DNA of 64,000 nt from Actinomycetota bacterium (lineage in GTDB: Bacteria > Actinomycetota > Acidimicrobiia > Acidimicrobiales > Ilumatobacteraceae). Below, piece by piece: positions 50,247-58,475 of the stretch. A program made the position numbers and the translations under genes. The stretch's first letter is position 1. Each line of letters opens with the position of its first letter. The stretch spans positions 1 through 64,000 of the forward strand of contig CAUJET010000159.1 in assembly GCA_963169665.1 (NCBI GenBank), given 5' to 3'. A model generated the notes under the pieces. It was not told where the DNA came from, did no database searches, and saw only the letters and a program-made list of their open reading frames with translations.

Positions 50247-51389
50247 TCACGTCGGAGCTGGGACGGCGGCGCGTGCGTCGTCCGTCGAGAAGCGACGCTG
50301 CTTCATCGCGAGGAGGGGGGACTCGAAGTACCTGAAGCTGAACTCTGCAGCGACAGATGCGAGCACGAGGCTCAGGAGGAACACATCCACCCCGTGGTCG
50401 TGGCCGAGGAGCGGTCGAAGCGCGTTGGCAGCCAGCATGTGCAGGAGATAGATGCCGTAGCTGACGGTTCCGATACGAGCGAGAGGTCGCCACTGGAGCA
50501 CGAAGCCGAACGGAAGTCGAGTCGGGAGGCAGCACGCGACGACCAACGCGACCATCGTGATGCCGATGATCTCGCCACTGGCGCCGATCACCAAGAACAC
50601 CACGAGCGCTCCGGCGGTCGCAGTACCCATGAACGGATGGCCGAGTACACGATCCACCGCTCGGAAGGTGGACTCTCGGTCGAGCAGGAGTGCAGCCACC
50701 ACTCCGACGAGCATGGGGAGCGACAACGACCGCACGACGACGAGAGCGAAGTTCTCGCCATGAACGGCGTGCAGCGCGACGAGATTGGCCGCGATGAGCA
50801 CCGAGGCGATGGCGAGGGGCCAAGCGACCGCGCCCCGTCGCCACGTGAGCACTGCGGCGAGCAGCGGTGGCCAGAAGAGGTAGAACTGCTCCTCGGTCGC
50901 GAGCGACCACGCGAAGTAGAACGTCACGCTGGCGCCGTTGTCGAGATTCACGAACCAGTCCGAGGTGTACGAGGCGAAGGCGGGAACGTTGTGGAAGAAC
51001 TCGTGCGCTTCCGCTGTGTCACGCCTCGTCAACAGTGTCAGCACGACATAGGCCAGGAGCACGGCGTAGTAGAGGGGGAAGATCCGGAGCGCCCGTCGCC
51101 CGAGGAACTTGCTGTAGGAGATTCGGCTCATCCGTCGGTGCTCGCGGAGCAGCAGCGTGGTGATGAGGAACCCACTGATGGCGAAGAACAGTTGCACGCC
51201 GAGGTAACCACGCTCGAGGAACGCGATGTTGCCGGGTGCGCCGGCCGTGTGATGCCAGACGACCGCGATCACGCTGAGCGCTCGAAGCCCGTTCAGGTTC
51301 TCGAAGTACTTCGTGGCCTGGTACTGCTCGTATCGACCGAGGTCTGCCGCTCTGGTCGAGTGGTCGATGTTCTCCGTGTTGTCTGTCAC
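50247..51389 (-). CDS. acyltransferase 3 family protein (OafA-like)
   Basis: A 380-residue integral membrane acyltransferase with about ten hydrophobic segments. It begins with FENLNGLRALSVIAVVWHHT (the conserved R and H) and has GVQLFFAISGFLITTLL, FLGRRALRIFPLYY and WSLATEEQFYLFWP, all hallmarks of the family. It adds acyl groups, usually acetyl, to cell-surface sugars. GTG 51389 is placed 8 bases after GGAAGG; the frame stays open upstream. Confidence 0.9.
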   Translation of the reverse strand: MTDNTENIDHSTRAADLGRYEQYQATKYFENLNGLRALSVIAVVWHHTAGAPGNIAFLERGYLGVQLFFAISGFLITTLLLREHRRMSRISYSKFLGRRALRIFPLYYAVLLAYVVLTLLTRRDTAEAHEFFHNVPAFASYTSDWFVNLDNGASVTFYFAWSLATEEQFYLFWPPLLAAVLTWRRGAVAWPLAIASVLIAANLVALHAVHGENFALVVVRSLSLPMLVGVVAALLLDRESTFRAVDRVLGHPFMGTATAGALVVFLVIGASGEIIGITMVALVVACCLPTRLPFGFVLQWRPLARIGTVSYGIYLLHMLAANALRPLLGHDHGVDVFLLSLVLASVAAEFSFRYFESPLLAMKQRRFSTDDARAAVPAPT

Positions 51390-51737
51390 CACGCGCCTTC
51401 CGCCGATCTCGACCACGGGCGTCGAACCGACCCGGACCCAACGGCCCGAGGTCGCCTCGCCGCTTCGTCGAGACTCGAATCGTACTGGTGCCACGGGTTG
51501 CGGAAGACCGGTCCGCCCGAGACCCATCGGAATGGTCCGATCGACCTACCCCACCACCGGGGTCGTCGGTTCGATGGAACCGACGGTCATCCCTCACGAT
51601 TCATGAACGGCGCCTGAACACTCTGTGCGAAACGACGTGTGCCGCGACGCCTGCACGCTGCTCTGTCACGCTGTGATCGACGATGCAGGCCGGTCACTCG
51701 GTCGACCGGTCTGCTCCCGACAGCGAAAGGACAACTC
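51390..51737. other. 348-base divergent intergenic region
   Basis: The gap between the acyltransferase and the CBM48 gene. It holds short palindromes such as GACCGGTC and CGGTCGACCG but no coding sequence, repeat array or hairpin that I can support. AAAGGA at 51726-51731 is the ribosome site of the CBM48 gene. Promoters for both genes must lie here. Confidence 0.4.
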
Positions 51738-52037
51738 GTGCTCAAGATTCAGTCGGCCGGTGACTCCACCGCAAAGGTCACCTTCGCGCTTCCCACGGCG
51801 GATGTCGCGGGCAACGTCTCGGTGCTCGGGGACTTCAACGGATGGGATGCTGCTGCGCACCCCTTGAAGAAGCGGAGCAACGGCACGCGCAGCGTGACAT
51901 TGGAACTGCCCATCGGCGAGTATCGCTTCAAGTACTGCACGGAAGCGGGGGAGTGGTTCTGCGATCCGCAGGTGAACGACCTCGAGTTGAACGAGTTCAA
52001 CACCGAGAATTCGGTGCTGATCATCCGACAGCGCTGA
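51738..52037 (+). CDS. free-standing glycogen-binding (CBM48) protein
   Basis: A 99-residue protein that is nothing but an isoamylase-N/AMPK-beta type carbohydrate-binding module. It has AKVTFALPTADVAGNVSVLG, then DFNGWD, LKKRSNGTRSVTLELPIGEY and FKYCTEAGEWFCDPQVND, i.e. the aromatic residues that stack on alpha-glucan. It lacks any catalytic domain. It may target a partner to glycogen or regulate it. The GTG start follows AAAGGA. Confidence 0.85.
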   Translation: MLKIQSAGDSTAKVTFALPTADVAGNVSVLGDFNGWDAAAHPLKKRSNGTRSVTLELPIGEYRFKYCTEAGEWFCDPQVNDLELNEFNTENSVLIIRQR

Positions 52038-52045
52038 GTCGACGA

Positions 52046-53029
52046 TCAGCTGACGAGTGCTGACGGAGCCACGATCCCGCGGGCTCCGTCGTAGTGTTCG
52101 ACCAGCCATGCATAGGTGCGCTCGATACCGACGCGGAGCGACGTCTGCGACGACCATCCTCTGGCGGTGAGTTTGCGGACATCCAGGAGCTTGCGCGGCG
52201 CCCCATCGGGCTTGCTCGAATCCCACCGGATCCGAGCGTCTGGATGGATCACCTCGATCAACGTCTCGGCGAGCTCACGGATCGACACTTCGACCCCGGT
52301 CCCGATGTTGATGTGTTCGTCCTCGTCGTAGTTGGCCATGAGGAACAGGCACGCATCAGCCAAGTCATCGACGTAGAGGAACTCCCGCATCGCGACTCCG
52401 GAACCCCAGACGTCGATCTCATTGCGTCCCTCCACCTTGGCTTCGTGCACCTTCCGCATCAGTGCAGGCAGAACATGTGATGTCTGGAGATCGAAGTTGT
52501 CCTGAGGACCGTACAGATTGGTGGGCATGCCCGAGATGAAGTTGCATCCGTACTGCTTGCGATACGCCTGGCAGGTCTTGATGCCGGCGATCTTGGCGAT
52601 GGCATAGGGCTCGTTGGTCGGTTCCAGGAGGCCGGTCAACAGCGCATCTTCGGTCATCGGCTGCGGTGCCAGACGGGGATAGATGCACGAACTCCCCAGG
52701 TACAGGAGCTTCTCGACGCCATAGAGGTAGCTGGCGTGCACCACCGTGGCATGGATCATCATGTTGTCGTAGATGAAGTCCGCCGGCCGGTTCGCATTCG
52801 CCCAGATGCCCCCGACCGTGCCGGCAACGAGGTACACGTAGTCCGGACGGTTCGCCCGGAACCAGTAGTTCACGGCGGCTTGGTCGCGAAGATCGAGTTG
52901 ATCCCTGCTCGCAGTCAGGATGTTCGAGAAGCCGGCGTCGCCCAACCTGCGCACGATGGCGCCCCCGACGAGACCTCCGTGACCTGCAACGAAAATCTTC
53001 GCGTCGTGCGGGATGCTTCTCTCGACCAC
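52046..53029 (-). CDS. fcl: GDP-L-fucose synthase-like epimerase/reductase
   Basis: A 327-residue extended SDR. NADP-binding GHGGLVGGA (17-25), VAGTVGGIWANANRPADFI, catalytic SSCIYP (S113/S114), Y142 and K146 (EPYAIAK), and GMPTNLYGPQDNFD. These match GDP-4-keto-6-deoxymannose 3,5-epimerase-4-reductase, the last step of GDP-fucose synthesis. The partner gmd is absent from the window. GTG 53029 follows GGAGGAG at 7 bases. The coding sequence is poorer in GC (about 52% in 52441-52500) than its neighbours. Confidence 0.88.
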   Translation of the reverse strand: MVERSIPHDAKIFVAGHGGLVGGAIVRRLGDAGFSNILTASRDQLDLRDQAAVNYWFRANRPDYVYLVAGTVGGIWANANRPADFIYDNMMIHATVVHASYLYGVEKLLYLGSSCIYPRLAPQPMTEDALLTGLLEPTNEPYAIAKIAGIKTCQAYRKQYGCNFISGMPTNLYGPQDNFDLQTSHVLPALMRKVHEAKVEGRNEIDVWGSGVAMREFLYVDDLADACLFLMANYDEDEHINIGTGVEVSIRELAETLIEVIHPDARIRWDSSKPDGAPRKLLDVRKLTARGWSSQTSLRVGIERTYAWLVEHYDGARGIVAPSALVS

Positions 53030-53089
53030 GGCCAGGCTCCTCCGGTTCGGGTGATGGCTCACGATACCCGAGGCCACGGACGAGCCGCT

Positions 53090-54076
53090 TCAGGAGCCCG
53101 ATCGATCAACACCGACGCCGAGGCGGCCGAGCTCGAGCCGGACGACCGCGTCGACGTCGGCATCGGTGAGGATCGTCACCAGTGGCCGGCCGGCCCAGGG
53201 GTCGATGCCGTGCTGGGCGGGTCGCGTGCGGGGCCAGGTCTTGCCGCGGCCCACGCCATCGCCCGTGTCGACGCGGATCGGGTACCGGACCGACGTGAAG
53301 TGCTCCGGGGCGAGCAGGTAGCTGATCGTCGTCGAGTCGTGGACGTGGATGCCGTCGAGCCCTGACGACTCGAGCGCGAACCGCCGGTAGTAGGGGAGGA
53401 TCGCGTGCAGGTGGCGGGCGCGGGCGTTGTCGACGGACCCGATGGCCTCGAGCTGAGCGCCCGTCATCACGATCCGTTCGGTCACGTCGAGGCCGGCCAT
53501 CACGACGGGGCACTCGGCGCCGAACACGATGTCGGCAGCCTCGGGGTCGCCGATGATGTTGGCCTCGGCTGCCGGCGAGGCGTTCCCACCGCAGAACGCG
53601 TTGCCGCCCATGAGCACGATGCCGGCGAGGTTCGTCGCGAGCCGTGGCTCGGCCTGGAGGGCACGGGCGATGTTGGTGAGCGGACCGAGCGGCACCAGGG
53701 TGATCTCGCCCGGTGCCGCCATCGCACGCTCGATGATCAGCTCGGTGGCGCTGTCGTTCACCACCGACGTGGTGGGCGGTGCGAGTGGGGCGTCACCCTG
53801 GCCGTTGACGCCGTGGACGAAGTCGGCCGGGCCGCGGAACGACATCGCGAGGGGACCGTGAGCGCCCTCGGCCACGGGGATGTCGCTGCGTTCGGCGATC
53901 TCCAGGAGCCGGAGCGCGTTCTCGGTGCAGATCGACGTGCGCGCGTTGCCGAACACGGTGGTGAGCGCCACGACGTCGAGCTCGGGCGATGCGAGGGCGA
54001 AGAAGATCGCCATCGCGTCGTCGATGCCCGGGTCGGTGTCGATGATGATGCGGCGCGGCGCCGCGGCGGTTGCCAT
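53090..54076 (-). CDS. nucleoside hydrolase (IUNH family)
   Basis: A 328-residue inosine-uridine preferring nucleoside hydrolase. The calcium site IIDTDPGIDDA (D13, D15, D19, D20) is intact, with VVALTTVFGNA, ITLVPLGPLTNIARAL, IVLMGGNAF and HVHDSTTISYLLAP supplying further ligands and substrate contacts. It cuts ribonucleosides to base and ribose. It is the last of three genes (with DUF2889 and phosphotransferase) on this strand. Confidence 0.92.
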   Translation of the reverse strand: MATAAAPRRIIIDTDPGIDDAMAIFFALASPELDVVALTTVFGNARTSICTENALRLLEIAERSDIPVAEGAHGPLAMSFRGPADFVHGVNGQGDAPLAPPTTSVVNDSATELIIERAMAAPGEITLVPLGPLTNIARALQAEPRLATNLAGIVLMGGNAFCGGNASPAAEANIIGDPEAADIVFGAECPVVMAGLDVTERIVMTGAQLEAIGSVDNARARHLHAILPYYRRFALESSGLDGIHVHDSTTISYLLAPEHFTSVRYPIRVDTGDGVGRGKTWPRTRPAQHGIDPWAGRPLVTILTDADVDAVVRLELGRLGVGVDRSGS

Positions 54077-54096
54077 GGTCGAGTCGGGAATTCGTG

Positions 54097-54786
54097 TCAG
54101 TCGCTGTTGCGCCACTCGGCCGGATCGAGGCCGAGCTTCTCGAACCGCTTCACGATCCACACCGGGATCTCCATCGGCTCGTTGTTCAGGATCGACCGCA
54201 CCTGTTCGCCGTCCTCGGCCCAGATGTGGCAGGTGTTCATGTTCATCATGAGGCCACGCTGGCGAGCCTCGGGCGACCCGAACGCGCCGGCGCTGTCGCC
54301 GCTCTCACGCGCCTGGGCCACGCGGAACGACCACATCGACTGCACCGCCACCGGTGCCATCGCCTGCAGCAGCGCCGTGGTGTGGGTGCAGCCGCGCGGG
54401 CCGCCGAACAGCTCGCGCACCTTGTGGGTGAAGCCGCGGGCGATCGACAGGCCGATCAGGTGCTGGTAGTGGTCCTCGATCTTCGGGCATGCGGCGTGCG
54501 GGTGGGTCTCGAGCACGGCCTTGGCGTCGATGATCTCGAGCGACGGCACCGAGATGTGCATGTCGACGATCATGTGGTGCACCGTGAGCGCCTCGGGATC
54601 GGTGGGCACGTAGAGCCCGGGCGGCTTCTGGTCGCGGATGGCGCCACGCAGCACGAGTGTGTCGAGACCCTTGCGGTAGGCGCGCACCACGTAGGCGCGT
54701 TCGTGGATGAGCTCGTCGGCGGCGTCGACGCCCTCGGGGTGGGGCGCGATGTCGTCGAAGACCTCGGCGCGCGGTTCGAAGGCCAT
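54097..54786 (-). CDS. DUF2889 domain protein
   Basis: A 229-residue protein of family DUF2889. Features are LTVHHMIVDMHISVPSLEII, CPKIEDHYQHLIGLSIARG, FTHKVRELFGGPRGCTHTTA and NMNTCHIWAEDGEQV. The His/Cys-rich motifs suggest metal binding but the function is unknown. The ATG overlaps the stop of the phosphotransferase gene (single-base overlap at 54786). Confidence 0.85.
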   Translation of the reverse strand: MAFEPRAEVFDDIAPHPEGVDAADELIHERAYVVRAYRKGLDTLVLRGAIRDQKPPGLYVPTDPEALTVHHMIVDMHISVPSLEIIDAKAVLETHPHAACPKIEDHYQHLIGLSIARGFTHKVRELFGGPRGCTHTTALLQAMAPVAVQSMWSFRVAQARESGDSAGAFGSPEARQRGLMMNMNTCHIWAEDGEQVRSILNNEPMEIPVWIVKRFEKLGLDPAEWRNSD

Positions 54787-55871
54787 CAGCAGAACTCCTC
54801 GAGCAGGTCACCGACGTGGTGGTCGGTGGCGGTGATGATCGGGCGGAGGAAGAGCTGTTCGAGCAGCTCGGCCCCTCGGTCGTTGCCGCCCTGCAGGTCG
54901 CTGACGATCACCGAGGCGGTGCAGCTCTGCAACAGGCTCATGCGGTAGTCGTGCCAGCACTGCTCGAGCGAGTAGTCGGCGACACCGAGCGAGGTGACGG
55001 TGCGGTGGTACTGCTCGATCAGCTCGGCCTCGCAACCCCGGCGCACCTCGGGCGTCATCGACCCGCCGATCAGGTTGGCGACGTCCCACGGGCCGAAGTG
55101 CTTGGTGCACAGCTGGAAGTCGACCATCGTGACCGCGTCGGCGCCGGCCGAGCCGCCGAACAGGTAGTTCTCGGCGCGGCAGTCGGTGTGGGTGAAGGTG
55201 AGGTGCGGCTGGGCCGACACGTGGTGGAGCATGTCCACGTAGTGGTGGCACGCCCGCTCGATCGTGGCGAGCATGTCGGGTCCGATGCGGTCACCGAAAC
55301 GCTCGGCGAACGCGGGGAAGCGCTCGAGCGCCATGCCCTGGCCGGCCTGGTAGAGGGGGTTGTTCATCGGCGGCAACCACGTCATCTCGGCGAGCTTCGG
55401 GCTGTCCCAGAACGCCGCGTGGAGTCGGGCGACGAGGTCGATGATCTGCGACGCCTCGTGCGGGGTGATGCCGGCGATCTGGTCGGGGCACCGCGCACCG
55501 GCGATGTCCTCGATCAGCAGGATGAACGGCAGGCCTCCCTCGCCGCAGTCGGCGTGGTACGGCTGGGGCACCCGGATCGACAGTTGGGTGGCGACCTCGC
55601 GGTAGAAGTTCACCTCCCGCTCGTAGAAGCCCATCATCTGCCCGAGGAACTGGTTCTCCGGCGCCGGCGACTGGCACTTGGCGATCATGGTTGCCGGGCC
55701 GGTGTGGCCGGCGGCGTAGGTGAGGTGCAGTCGGGCGAGTTCGCCCAGGATCCCCACCCCTTGGCCGAATCGCTCCGCCCTGATCTCGGCGACCGTTCCG
55801 AGGCGCCCGTCGAGCACCTCGTTCATCCACTCGACCGTGATCTCCGCCACCTGTGCCGGCACGCTGCCCAT
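54786..55871 (-). CDS. phosphotransferase family protein (APH-like kinase)
   Basis: A 361-residue kinase of the APH/choline kinase fold. The lysine is in ATMIAKCQS (K65), the catalytic loop is HTDCRAENYL (D230, N235), and the metal site is MVDFQ (D251). The variant DFQ rather than DFG or DxD occurs in fungal- and actinobacterial-type acyl-CoA-dehydrogenase-associated kinases. Small-molecule or CoA-ester chemistry is possible; the substrate is unknown. Its gene is followed by DUF2889. Confidence 0.82.
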   Translation of the reverse strand: MGSVPAQVAEITVEWMNEVLDGRLGTVAEIRAERFGQGVGILGELARLHLTYAAGHTGPATMIAKCQSPAPENQFLGQMMGFYEREVNFYREVATQLSIRVPQPYHADCGEGGLPFILLIEDIAGARCPDQIAGITPHEASQIIDLVARLHAAFWDSPKLAEMTWLPPMNNPLYQAGQGMALERFPAFAERFGDRIGPDMLATIERACHHYVDMLHHVSAQPHLTFTHTDCRAENYLFGGSAGADAVTMVDFQLCTKHFGPWDVANLIGGSMTPEVRRGCEAELIEQYHRTVTSLGVADYSLEQCWHDYRMSLLQSCTASVIVSDLQGGNDRGAELLEQLFLRPIITATDHHVGDLLEEFC

Positions 55872-55917
55872 CAGACCTGACCCCCTCGTGTGCGAGCGAA
55901 GGTAGTCGGCGGGTAGT

Positions 55918-56364
55918 TCAGGCGTCGGCCTGGGCGAGGGCTTCGGTGAGCGTGTTCCACGCGAGGACGGCGCACTTGATGCGCACCGGGAACTTCACCA
56001 CGCCCTGCAACGCCTCGAGGTCGCCGAGCTTCACCTCGGCGGCAGGGTCGGCTTCGTCCATCTCCTCGATCGACATCATCGACTTGAACTTGTGCACGAG
56101 TGCGCGAACCTCGGCGACGGGCTTGCCCTTCACCGACTGGCTCATCATCGATGCCGAGCTCTGCGAGATGCTGCACCCCTGGCCGCCGACCTTGATGTCG
56201 GTGACGACGCCGTCCTGCACGTCGAGGTACACCTCGATCTCGTCGCCGCACAGCGGGTTGTGCCCGACGGCGTGCGACGCGGGCGGCGGCAGCTCACCGC
56301 GGTTGCGGGGGCTGCGGTAGTGATCGAGGATGATCTCGCGGTAGAGGTCGTCGAGGCCGGGCAT
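55918..56364 (-). CDS. sufU: SufU-type zinc sulfurtransferase
   Basis: A 148-residue SufU. Zinc ligands C39, D41 (PLCGDE), C64 (GQGCSIS) and C131 (RIKCAVLAW) are all present, as is the insert typical of SufU over IscU. It accepts persulfide sulfur from SufS. The insert region KFKSMMSIEEMDEADPAAEV lies between the second and last ligands. It follows sufS by 15 bases. Confidence 0.95.
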   Translation of the reverse strand: MPGLDDLYREIILDHYRSPRNRGELPPPASHAVGHNPLCGDEIEVYLDVQDGVVTDIKVGGQGCSISQSSASMMSQSVKGKPVAEVRALVHKFKSMMSIEEMDEADPAAEVKLGDLEALQGVVKFPVRIKCAVLAWNTLTEALAQADA

Positions 56365-56379
56365 GCGTGTGACCTTTCG

Positions 56380-57648
56380 TCAGAACCCGAAGATATCGGT
56401 CGCGCTGTCGAGGGCATCGGCCAGCACGTCGACCTCGGACTCGTCGTTGTACAGGTAGAAGCTCGCCCGTGCGGTGGCGGCGGCGCCGAGCACCCGCATC
56501 AGCGGCTTCGCACAGTGGTGACCGGCTCGCACGCACACGTTGCGCTGGTCGAGCACCTGGCTGAGATCGTGTGGGTGGATGTCGCGGAACGCAAAGCTGA
56601 ACGTCGCACCGCGGAGCTCGACGTTGGTGGGGCCGTGGATCGTGATGTCCTCGCCGAAGCGCTCCGTGAGCGTGCGCAGCGCGTAGTCGGCCACCTGCAT
56701 CTCGTGTCGGCGGATCTCGGTCATGCCGATGCCCTCGAGGAACTCGATCGCCGCACCGAGCCCGATGGCCTCGGTGATCGGCGGCGTGCCGGCCTCGAAC
56801 TTGGCGGGCAGCTCGGCCGTGGTGAACCCGTCGAGGCGGACGTCGGCGATCATGTTGCCGCCGCCGAGGAACGGGGGCATCGCGTCGAGGAGTGCTTCAC
56901 GACCCCACAGCACGCCGATCCCCGACGGGCCGCAGAGCTTGTGGCTGCTGAACGCGAGGAAGTCGGCGCCCCACGCCTGGACGTCGGTGACGTTGTGCGG
57001 CACGTACTGGCAGCCGTCGACGATCGCGATCGCCCCGGCGTCGTGCGCCGCGCGGCACAGCTCGCGCACCGGGGTGATGGTGCCGAGCACGTTGCTCATC
57101 GCGGTGAAGCTGAACGCCTTGGCGCCGTCGAGCAGCTGGGGGAGCGTGGTGAGGTCGAGCTGGCCGTCGGTGGTGAGGGGCACCCACCGCAGCTCGATGC
57201 CGCGCTCGGCCACGAGCATGTGCCAGGGCACGATGTTGGCGTGGTGCTCCATGTGGGTGAGCACCACCACGTCGCCGCGCTGGAGGTTGGCGCGGCCCCA
57301 GCACGCGACCACGAGGTTGAGCGCCTCGGTCGCGTTCTTGGTGAAGATCAGCTCGTGTGCCTTGGGGGCGTTGACGAAGCGGCGCACGGCGGCGCGGGCA
57401 CCCTCGTAGGCGTCGGTCGCCTCGGCAGCGAGTCGATACGCGCTGCGGTTGATCGGGGCGTAGGAGTGCTCCATGAACCGGCTCATCGCGTCGATGACCG
57501 CACGGGGCTTCTGCGAGGTGTTCGCCGAGTCGAGATAGACGAGCGGATGGCCGTCGATCTCACGGGACAGGATCGGGAAGTGGGCGCGGATCGCGGCGAC
57601 GTCGAGCGGCGTACCGGGGATGCCGGGCGTGGCAGGAGCGGCCGTCAT
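56380..57648 (-). CDS. sufS: cysteine desulfurase SufS
   Basis: A 422-residue class II cysteine desulfurase. PLP lysine K237 in SSHKLCGPSGIG, active cysteine C379 in RAGHHCAKPLM with the short SufS-type loop, VYLDSANTSQKP at the start and THMEHHANIVPW for the cofactor. It takes sulfur from L-cysteine and hands it to SufU. It is encoded two bases after sufC copy 2. Confidence 0.96.
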   Translation of the reverse strand: MTAAPATPGIPGTPLDVAAIRAHFPILSREIDGHPLVYLDSANTSQKPRAVIDAMSRFMEHSYAPINRSAYRLAAEATDAYEGARAAVRRFVNAPKAHELIFTKNATEALNLVVACWGRANLQRGDVVVLTHMEHHANIVPWHMLVAERGIELRWVPLTTDGQLDLTTLPQLLDGAKAFSFTAMSNVLGTITPVRELCRAAHDAGAIAIVDGCQYVPHNVTDVQAWGADFLAFSSHKLCGPSGIGVLWGREALLDAMPPFLGGGNMIADVRLDGFTTAELPAKFEAGTPPITEAIGLGAAIEFLEGIGMTEIRRHEMQVADYALRTLTERFGEDITIHGPTNVELRGATFSFAFRDIHPHDLSQVLDQRNVCVRAGHHCAKPLMRVLGAAATARASFYLYNDESEVDVLADALDSATDIFGF

Positions 57649-57650
57649 CG

Positions 57651-58412
57651 TCAGGCCCGGAAGCTCTCGTAGCCCTCGCGCTCGAGCTGTTCGGCGAGTT
57701 CCATGCCGCCGCTGGCGACGATGCGGCCGCCGACGAGGATGTGGACGTGGTCGGGCTGCAGCTCGTCGAGGAGGCGCTGGTAGTGCGTGATGAGCACCAC
57801 GCCCATGCTGGGCCGCTCGGCGCGGACCTCGCGGATGCCCTGGGCGACGATGCGGAGGGCATCGATGTCGAGGCCGGAGTCGGTCTCGTCGAGAATCGCG
57901 ATCTCGGGTTCGAGGATGGCCATCTGCATGATCTCGTTGCGCTTCTTCTCGCCTCCGCTGAAGCCTTCGTTGAGGTAGCGGTCGACGAACGACGAGTCCA
58001 TGCCGAGGCGCTTCATCCAGTCCATCGTGGCGAGTCGCAACTCGAGCACCGACAGGTCGATACCCTTGCGCGCCGACAGCGCCTGGCGCAGGAACTGGAT
58101 CACCGACACGCCGGGGATCTCCTGGGGGTACTGGAACGCCAGGAACATGCCGCTCTTGGCCCGCACGTCGGTGGGCCAGTCGGTGATGTCGTCGCCCTGG
58201 AACCAGATCCGACCCTCGGTGAGCTCGTACTCCGGCGATGCGAGCAGGACGTTGGCGAGAGTGCTCTTGCCGCTGCCGTTGGGCCCCATGATCGCGTGGA
58301 CCTCGCCGGCGTTCACCGTGAGCGACAGGCCGCGCAGGATCTCGCTGGGAGCGCCCTCGGCCACTTCGGCCGGACGGGCGTGGAGGTCGTCGATGCGGAA
58401 CAGCTCGGTCAC
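57651..58412 (-). CDS. sufC: Fe-S assembly ATPase SufC (copy 2)
   Basis: A 253-residue SufC with Walker A GPNGSGKST (43-51), YPQEIPGVSVIQFLRQAL, signature GFSGGEKKRNEIMQ, Walker B AILDETDSGLDIDAL and VLITHYQRLLDEL. It is the typical SufC and is only about half identical by eye to copy 1 at 40.3 kb. It opens the sufC-sufS-sufU operon. TACACT on this strand (58420-58425) lies 7 bases before the GTG start, so the transcript is likely leaderless. Confidence 0.94.
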   Translation of the reverse strand: MTELFRIDDLHARPAEVAEGAPSEILRGLSLTVNAGEVHAIMGPNGSGKSTLANVLLASPEYELTEGRIWFQGDDITDWPTDVRAKSGMFLAFQYPQEIPGVSVIQFLRQALSARKGIDLSVLELRLATMDWMKRLGMDSSFVDRYLNEGFSGGEKKRNEIMQMAILEPEIAILDETDSGLDIDALRIVAQGIREVRAERPSMGVVLITHYQRLLDELQPDHVHILVGGRIVASGGMELAEQLEREGYESFRA

Positions 58413-58425
58413 GGCGTCCAGTGTA

Positions 58426-58449
58426 TTTCCACTATCGCCATAGTGGAAA
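58426..58449. promoter_or_regulatory. suf operator copy 3, perfect inverted repeat before sufC2
   Basis: TTTCCACTAT, spacer CGCC, ATAGTGGAAA: a perfect 10-4-10 inverted repeat 13 bases upstream of the sufC2 start codon and directly upstream of its -10-like TACACT. A dimeric repressor here would block RNA polymerase. The same core ACTAT-N4-RTAGT is found before sufB. Confidence 0.8.
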
Positions 58450-58475
58450 CCCCGTCGACTGAAGTTCGGGGTGGT

